This document shows positions 6,117 to 10,303 of a DNA stretch of 10,303 nt, one piece after another. Within the stretch, counting starts at the first letter, position 1. Each line of letters opens with the position of its first letter. Location: the NCBI GenBank assembly GCA_001687465.1, contig LVLI01000301.1:2-10304 (forward strand), read 5' to 3'. Source of the DNA: Halocafeteria seosinensis. Lineage: Eukaryota > Sar > Bigyra > Bicosoecida. Under the pieces are notes generated by a model. It saw nothing but the letters and a program-made list of their open reading frames with translations, searched no databases and had not been told where the DNA came from. Made by a program: the position numbers and the translations under genes.

Positions 6117-6719
6117 CGTAGGGTGAAAAAAAAGATTGTTTGATTAAAAAAGTAAAGTTATAGAAGGAAAAGTTAAGATAATTATGGTAGTTTTAGAAAT
6201 AGAAGTAATAATTCAAATAAACGCCAATAATTATAGAATTAGGAAAAACCATTTACATAGAAGAAAGTTAGAAAATCCATCTACATAGAAGAATACTGAC
6301 GGGTAATACGTAGAAAAGTTAAATAAAAGGCTGGTTAGTCTTAACGCCAATCAAGAACTCACAGAAATAATACCGGCGGATTAATTACAAAATACAATAA
6401 GAAAGAATATTAAAGGGTAATATACAGTAGACTTATGAAATCGTTATAATTGAAGCTTAAATGAGATGATAATGAAAACTTTTGAAGTAGAAATTAAAGA
6501 AAAGTGTTTAAAAATGAGATAAGAATAATCCTATAGGAATAAGAGTTTTAGGGGGTTCTCAAAATAAGGTAAAACATTCTATTAAAGATTGAACATATAT
6601 TTTGGGAACCGTAAAAATTAGAAAGATAAATAAAGCCCCTCTTGACGTATATGGGATAACTGAAAAAAAGAAAAATGGAAGTGGTATTTAAAACTAATAA
6701 ACAACACTTACAAATAGAA
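6117..6719. other. Purine-rich stretch without an intact gene; possible decayed coding sequence
   Basis: This 600-base stretch is rich in A and G on the plus strand and poor in C, a skew seen in the sense strand of coding DNA. No frame stays open for long. Two coding-looking pieces are 6145-6288 (same frame as the helicase, 47 codons, with an ATG at 6184) and 6518-6691 (another frame, broken only by TGA at 6590, reading for example IGIRVLGG and APLDVYGITEKK). I cannot assign either. A 17-bp direct repeat with one mismatch (6249-6265 and 6277-6293) and two copies of AACGCCAAT (6220-6228 and 6343-6351) lie within it. I see no tRNA or other RNA gene. Confidence 0.4.
6249..6293 (+). repeat. Short direct repeat, CCATYTACATAGAAGAA twice
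   Basis: The copies are 6249-6265 and 6277-6293, 28 bases apart, with one mismatch (T/C at the fifth base). They lie in the non-coding stretch downstream of the palindrome. Function is unknown. Confidence 0.7.
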
Positions 6720-6833
6720 TTAAATAAGTTTAAGCTTCAAAGAATTCAATTTTCGTAATAATTCCTGCTTGGTTAAGTCTTTTGAATTTACATCTCCATA
6801 TGGTAATTCTTCTTCCTTTCCATTTACTTTCAT
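6720..6833 (-). CDS. Tiny candidate gene, 37 residues
   Basis: I do not recognise this product. The ATG at 6833-6831 lies seven bases past the stop of the fibre gene (6841-6843), and the TAA is at 6722-6720. The sequence is charged, with a helix-like end (KQELLRKLNSLKLKLI), and uses AT-rich codons like its neighbours. It could be a small co-transcribed gene behind the fibre gene, or a chance frame: its length alone proves nothing, but the amino-acid mix is protein-like and no other feature occupies the site. Confidence 0.4.
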   Translation of the reverse strand: MKVNGKEEELPYGDVNSKDLTKQELLRKLNSLKLKLI

Positions 6834-6840
6834 TTTTATT

Positions 6841-7450
6841 TTATATGGTAGATTTAGATTTAGCACCGAAAACGTGTTCAAAAAAGTAAATATTATAGTC
6901 TTGATTACTACCTGTTTTGTTATCTACTTCTAATTTGACATCAATACTATCTGTATCACTAAACCCAACGGCATAATAAAGATATAAAGTGTCTGGATGG
7001 TCTTGAGGAATATTAGGTCTAGATGGCTCATATGTTGTGCCGAAGGATTGAATAGGATGCTTAAACGTTAATGTGCCATCTGTTACTATAAGTTTTATTG
7101 ATGTATCGCTCGGTGCACTTGTAGCACCCCAAAAGGTTATCCATACTTGAATATAATGCGCACCACTATTATAAATGGTCCTACACTATGTGTGTAAGTA
7201 TTAACAGAATTAGCATTAACTGTAACACCAAAAGTTTCTTTATCAGCTACATATAATTCTCCAAAATTAAAATTCATATTATTATTAAAGTATTGTAAAT
7301 TAACAGCATCTCCTAAATTTACAGGGTCAATAACATTAGTAACCTTATTAGAACCCGCATCTAAATTAGCATTCATTGAATTAGAGCCATCCAGTTGTAA
7401 ATAAGAACTATCAGCATTAGATTGAGTTTGATAATTACTTTGGAGGTATG
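6841..7450 (-). pseudogene. Fibre protein, C-terminal part (last repeat and head domain), frameshifted
   Basis: This continues the fibre gene after the 26-bp insertion at about 7457-7482. It opens with YLQSNYQTQSNADSS and a fifth repeat from 7403 (YLQLDGSNSMNANLD), then leaves the repeat pattern. The frame as read stops at 7137-7139. One base out of register the protein clearly goes on, from NSGAHYIQVWITFWGA to the end FGAKSKSTI and TAA at 6841-6843. One T is missing from the TTT run (minus strand) near 7170, where a fourth T would join the frames. The 115 or so residues after the repeats, rich in beta-branched and aromatic residues, look like a beta-sandwich head, the usual place for receptor binding at a fibre tip; this is inference, as I recognise no family. 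The gene is followed closely by the small frame at 6720-6833. Confidence 0.75.
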
Positions 7451-8068
7451 TTAAATATCACCCGCGAAAAAGTTAGTTAAATTAACAGCATCTTTGTTAA
7501 GAGTAGGATTGTTAACATTGATAATTTTATTATCTCCAGTATCTAAATTAGCACTCATTGAGTTAGAACCGTCAACTTGTAAATATTGAAAATTAGAAGA
7601 AGACTTATTATAGTAGTTTTGCTCAAGATAGTCTAAGTTAACAGCTTCATTAGGATTACTAGGGTCTAATAGATTAGTTATTTTATTAGTATTCATATTT
7701 AAATTAGCACTCATTGAATTAGAACCATCAACTTGTAAATATCTACCATCCCCATCATTTCTATTAATAGCATCAGTTCCTAAAGTAGCACTTGATAAAT
7801 TGGATATTTTATTACTACTAGCATCCATATCACTATCATTTAGAACAACACTGGCACCAGTCCCAAAACTTAAATTTCCAGTCATAGATTTAGAACCATC
7901 TAGATGAAGATAATTATTATCAGCTTCCGTTTTATCATAATGGTTAGTATCAATGTAATCTTTGTTACTGGCATCAGTAGCAGCAGTAGGATTTCCAAGA
8001 TTAGTTATCTTATTACTATCCATATTTAGATTAGCAGCCATAGATTTAGAACCATCTAAATGAAGGTA
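7403..8068 (-). repeat. Tandem coding repeats of the fibre gene
   Basis: Repeat starts (first base of the YL codons, minus strand) are 8068, 7912, 7741, 7585 and 7403. The spacings are 156, 171, 156 and 182 bases. The 171 unit has five extra residues. The 182 unit equals 156 plus the 26-bp insertion, showing that the array was in frame before it. The last start, 7403, opens the fifth repeat. Confidence 0.85.
7450..7482. repeat. 26-bp insertion flanked by a 7-bp direct repeat (GTTAAAT) in the fibre gene
   Basis: GTTAAAT occurs at 7450-7456 and 7476-7482, exactly 26 bases apart, enclosing 19 bases (7457-7475) that include the GC-rich CCCGCG. Removing one repeat copy and the enclosed bases restores both the frame (DAVNLTYLQSNYQ) and the 156-base repeat spacing. 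It resembles a 7-bp target duplication around a transposon footprint or a templated repair insertion. Confidence 0.75.
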
Positions 8069-8236
8069 GTTATTATCAGCATTTGTTTTTGTGTAATACC
8101 TACTATCACTTTCAGTTTTATCATAAAAGTTTGCATCAACATATTCTTGAGTGTAATGTTCATCATCTCTTTCAATAACATAACCAGCATCGGTATATCT
8201 TAAGCCATCTCTACCTTCACTGTGAATATAACTCAT
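7451..8236 (-). CDS. Repeat-built fibre protein, N-terminal part
   Basis: The frame is open back to an ATG at 8308, but I prefer the ATG at 8236 (MSYIHSEGRDG): it resembles the MSHIPF start of the divergent partner, avoids overlapping that gene's start, and the residues before it (YLYKYNLENYF) look like translated AT-rich promoter. The protein has repeats of about 52 residues with the signature YLxxDGSxSMxxNLxxxxNKITNLxxP and then DAxNxxYxxxxYY, starting at 8068, 7912, 7741 and 7585. This resembles the phage and protist-virus tail-fibre repeat (NKITNLxxPTxxxDAxNKxYID) that forms trimeric shafts. Likely a virion-surface fibre. The frame ends at TAA 7451-7453 only because of a 26-bp insertion; the protein continues in 6841-7450. 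Confidence 0.85.
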   Translation of the reverse strand: MSYIHSEGRDGLRYTDAGYVIERDDEHYTQEYVDANFYDKTESDSRYYTKTNADNNYLHLDGSKSMAANLNMDSNKITNLGNPTAATDASNKDYIDTNHYDKTEADNNYLHLDGSKSMTGNLSFGTGASVVLNDSDMDASSNKISNLSSATLGTDAINRNDGDGRYLQVDGSNSMSANLNMNTNKITNLLDPSNPNEAVNLDYLEQNYYNKSSSNFQYLQVDGSNSMSANLDTGDNKIINVNNPTLNKDAVNLTNFFAGDI

Positions 8237-8297
8237 TTCTGTAATATATATATTATTAAGAAAATAATTTTCTAAATTATATTTATATAGATATACA
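8237..8297. promoter_or_regulatory. Bidirectional promoter region between the two fibre genes
   Basis: This gap of 61 bases is almost pure A and T. It separates the preferred start at 8236 (-) from the ATG at 8298 (+). It contains TATATATATTATTAAG and TTATATAGATATA, TATA-like on both strands. Shared control of two surface-protein genes is implied by position. Confidence 0.5.
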
Positions 8298-10097
8298 ATG
8301 TCGCACATTCCGTTTCAAACAAAGAGAGGCTTTAAAGGATTTTTGAATGTCCACGATGGTCTTCATTTAGAAAATGGAAATCTAAAAGTGAATACAGGAA
8401 GTGGTTTATCGCATAACAATGGAAAACTACAAAATGATTGGTATAATGTAGCAGCTACTTCTGATGTAGATTTAGGAAGTAATAGAATAACAAATCTTGC
8501 AGCTCCTACAGCTTCTAATGATGCTTCAACTAAAAGTTATATTGATAATCAGGTTAGTGTTCCCCAATTACGACGAGGAGGACGAGCCTACTATAGTTTT
8601 GATGATAGTAGTGAACCTTATGCTGATTCAGTTGGGCAATATGATGGGACTGAAATTGGTGGTGGTTCTTTAACTACTAGTTCTGGAAAAGTAAATCAAG
8701 CACTTACGGGAAATGGTTCATCAGGTGATTATTTAGATCTTGGTGGTGGTGCTTTAGATCACGGAACGGGAGATTTTACGTGGTGTTTTTGGTTTAATAC
8801 CAATGATATAACAAGCACTCAGTTTTTTCTTAAATCACAGAAGGATAGTAACAATAACCTCTTTTGTTATTTCTTAGAAAGCTCCAACAAAGTATTATTC
8901 AAAATTAAAGATGGTGGCTCACCCGCACAAATTGAAACATCTACAACGATTTCTTCTAATACTTGGTATTTTATTACATTGACCCGAACGGGAACGTCAG
9001 CCGAGATTTTTGTCAATGCGACAAGTGATGCAAGTGGAACATTGTCGTCATCCGATTTAACAGGAAATGATAGCGTATTGGCTGGCGATGTAGGTGGTGG
9101 ATTTCCTCTTGATGGTATGATAGATGAAGTTGGTATTTGGGATAGAGTTCTCACCCAAGATGAAATCACTTTTCTGTATAACGGAGGAAATGGAACAAAC
9201 AACTGGCAAGATACCTACCTAGCCACCAAGGGAGAAGTTACACAACTACGTCAATATACCAACTCATTGGCGGGAATTCCACAACTTCGTCGTTCGGCGA
9301 GAGCCTATTATAGTTTTGATGGAAATGACCCTTATGCTGATTCGTTTGGGACATATGATGGAACAAATAATGGGGTGAGTCAGAGCAATACAGCCAAAAT
9401 TGGAAAATCTATTGAATTTACCGCTGATGGTCAATATGTAAACATCGGTCAAGCTCTAAAATTTGGAACGGGAGACTTTACTGTTAGTTGTTGGTTTTAT
9501 CCAACACAAACATCCAGCAGTAGTCACGACATAATGTGGGGAACTGATGAAACAGGAGATGGCTTTAGGGCATTTGGCCTTTTCAACAATGATCAAACAA
9601 TTGAATTCTTTACAACAGATGGTTCGACGTCAAAAAATATCATTACAAACACAACTGTAGCTCTAAATACGTGGCATTTTATTACGATGACACGTTCAGG
9701 TGGAACAGGTCAGATATATATTGACGGTTCGCTAGAAAAGTCCGGAACAGTACGTGCTGATAATATTGCAAGTTCAGATATTACTTATATTGGAATCCCA
9801 AGCCCTAGTAATTCACCTCGTGGATTTATTGATGAATTCGGTGCGTGGTCTCGAGTTCTATCGCAAGATGAAATCAAATATCTCTACAATAATGGTAACG
9901 GCACGAATGATTTTCAGAGTTTTGATTGGTATTCTCGTCCCGCACAAAGCAATGTTGATATGAATGGTAATTCAATAACCAATGGACAGGATATCACAAC
10001 CAAACAACTCTTCCTAACCAATCTTCCAACAAATGACCCACAGGTTTCTGGTCAAGTTTGGAACAACAGTGGTGTATTAAATATTTCAAGTGGATAA
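8298..10097 (+). CDS. Fibre/receptor-binding-type protein with two LamG domains
   Basis: This is a 599-residue, intact frame. Residues 1-50 are a glycine- and asparagine-rich N-terminus. Residues 56-83 hold one fibre repeat (DLGSNRITNLAAPTASNDAS then TKSYID) like those of the divergent partner. Two concanavalin-like LamG (LamG_3-type) domains follow, at about 95-303 and 335-540; each opens with ARAYYSFD and contains GDFT with a W-F strand, NTW(Y/H)FIT, and a closing IDE-x-G-x-W-x-RVL-x-QDEI-x-LYN. The two domains are a tandem duplication, still similar at DNA level near their starts (about 8590-8650 and 9300-9360). Residues 540-599 carry another fibre-like SNVDMNGNSITNG and the tail LPTNDPQVSGQVWNNSG, a common ending of phage and marine-virus structural proteins. 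LamG folds often bind glycans, so attachment to a host surface is likely. No signal peptide or membrane segment is visible. Confidence 0.88.
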   Translation: MSHIPFQTKRGFKGFLNVHDGLHLENGNLKVNTGSGLSHNNGKLQNDWYNVAATSDVDLGSNRITNLAAPTASNDASTKSYIDNQVSVPQLRRGGRAYYSFDDSSEPYADSVGQYDGTEIGGGSLTTSSGKVNQALTGNGSSGDYLDLGGGALDHGTGDFTWCFWFNTNDITSTQFFLKSQKDSNNNLFCYFLESSNKVLFKIKDGGSPAQIETSTTISSNTWYFITLTRTGTSAEIFVNATSDASGTLSSSDLTGNDSVLAGDVGGGFPLDGMIDEVGIWDRVLTQDEITFLYNGGNGTNNWQDTYLATKGEVTQLRQYTNSLAGIPQLRRSARAYYSFDGNDPYADSFGTYDGTNNGVSQSNTAKIGKSIEFTADGQYVNIGQALKFGTGDFTVSCWFYPTQTSSSSHDIMWGTDETGDGFRAFGLFNNDQTIEFFTTDGSTSKNIITNTTVALNTWHFITMTRSGGTGQIYIDGSLEKSGTVRADNIASSDITYIGIPSPSNSPRGFIDEFGAWSRVLSQDEIKYLYNNGNGTNDFQSFDWYSRPAQSNVDMNGNSITNGQDITTKQLFLTNLPTNDPQVSGQVWNNSGVLNISSG

Positions 10098-10114
10098 TAT
10101 TAATTAGCAAATTT

Positions 10115-10145
10115 AATTATATTTATTGATTTAACAAATATAATT
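10115..10145. terminator. AT-rich hairpin between convergent genes
   Basis: AATTATATTT (10115-10124) pairs with AAATATAATT (10136-10145) across an 11-base loop, and the stem extends as AAATT/AATTT with one bulge. It starts 17 bases after the LamG gene stop and overlaps the last bases of the facing small gene. In mimivirus-type viruses 3' ends are set by such hairpins, so it could serve both genes. In this AT-rich DNA a chance stem is possible. Confidence 0.5.
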
Positions 10146-10296
10146 AATTTCTTGGTTTAACGTTTGATTTTTTCCCGGAACTAACTGTCATACTTTTTCC
10201 TTGACCATTTGAAGAAAAACCTTTTTGCCTCATATGATGCACTGCTGGTATGTTCAAAGTTTGTTTAAGGGGTATACTATGTTTTTTATTAGGCAT
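10144..10296 (-). CDS. Small basic hypothetical protein, 50 residues
   Basis: I do not recognise this product. The ATG is at 10296-10294 and the TAA at 10146-10144. The protein is basic and polar: it begins MPNKKHSIPL, has HHMRQKGFSSNGQGKS in the middle and ends KKSNVKPRN, with no membrane segment. It faces the LamG gene with a 46-base gap holding a hairpin. The frame is still open at the window edge (seven bases upstream), so an earlier start outside the window is possible. Small basic proteins in such elements may bind nucleic acid, but nothing in the sequence proves this. Confidence 0.5.
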   Translation of the reverse strand: MPNKKHSIPLKQTLNIPAVHHMRQKGFSSNGQGKSMTVSSGKKSNVKPRN

Positions 10297-10303
10297 CTTA
10301 TAC

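Noticed and set aside
6249-6293. CRISPR-like repeat
   Set aside because: There are only two copies of 17 bases with an 11-base gap, no array and no cas genes, in what looks like eukaryotic virus DNA.
6117-6719. Genetic code with reassigned stop codons, which would open the plus-strand frame here
   Set aside because: All recognised genes in the window use normal stops with no internal in-frame stops, and the stop density here is about what such an A-rich sequence gives by chance.
8237-8308. Fibre gene starting at the ATG at 8308
   Set aside because: It would overlap the first codons of the divergent LamG gene, and the extra 24 residues are what translated AT-rich promoter DNA looks like; the ATG at 8236 gives a start like its partner's.

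Overview
The window looks like part of a small, AT-rich eukaryotic DNA virus or virus-like element of the polinton-like virus/virophage type, probably integrated in the genome of a single-celled eukaryote. The grounds are the gene types and the packing. A polymerase-like module is fused to a superfamily 3 (D5-type) helicase, and there is a small RING-finger protein and two divergent fibre/receptor-binding-type genes (one with tandem LamG domains). Gene pairs are tightly convergent or divergent, one with stop codons a single base apart. No capsid, packaging ATPase or protease gene is inside the window, so the class assignment is inference.

Layout. 1-86: AT-rich leader with a palindrome. 87-254 plus 3111-3209: one 88-residue gene (+) cut in two by a Tc1/mariner-superfamily transposon (255-3108) with perfect 30-bp terminal inverted repeats and a TA target duplication. 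The transposon is visibly richer in G+C and carries its transposase on the minus strand as two frames. 3211-3560: coiled-coil RING-finger gene (-), with one frameshift. 3561-3734: divergent promoter region. 3735-6087: polymerase/helicase fusion (+), broken at a run of eight T. 6039-6116: perfect 78-bp palindrome across the 3' end of the helicase gene. 6117-6719: purine-rich stretch with no intact gene, possibly decayed coding sequence. 6720-6833: tiny candidate gene (-). 6841-8236: repeat-built fibre gene (-) with a 26-bp insertion and a one-base frameshift. 8298-10097: intact LamG fibre gene (+). 10144-10296: small basic protein (-), facing it.

How the parts fit. The polymerase/helicase fusion is the replication module. 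The two fibre-like proteins, fired from a 61-bp shared promoter region, are likely virion-surface or host-attachment proteins. The RING protein could act on host ubiquitin pathways. Several lesions coexist: a transposon in one gene, a short palindromic insertion, a 26-bp insertion, three one-base homopolymer shifts, and a frame break in the transposase. This suggests an endogenous, decaying copy. However, the three homopolymer shifts could equally be long-read sequencing errors. The 26-bp insertion and the transposon are not explained by that.

The clearest new observations are: (1) exact conceptual removal of the transposon plus one TA restores a continuous reading frame that stops one base from the RING gene's stop; (2) the fibre repeats are spaced 156, 171, 156 and 182 bases apart, and 182 is exactly 156+26, which pins down a 26-bp insertion flanked by a 7-bp direct repeat; (3) the TA-flanked perfect palindrome is 72 bp, a multiple of three, and lies in the helicase frame.
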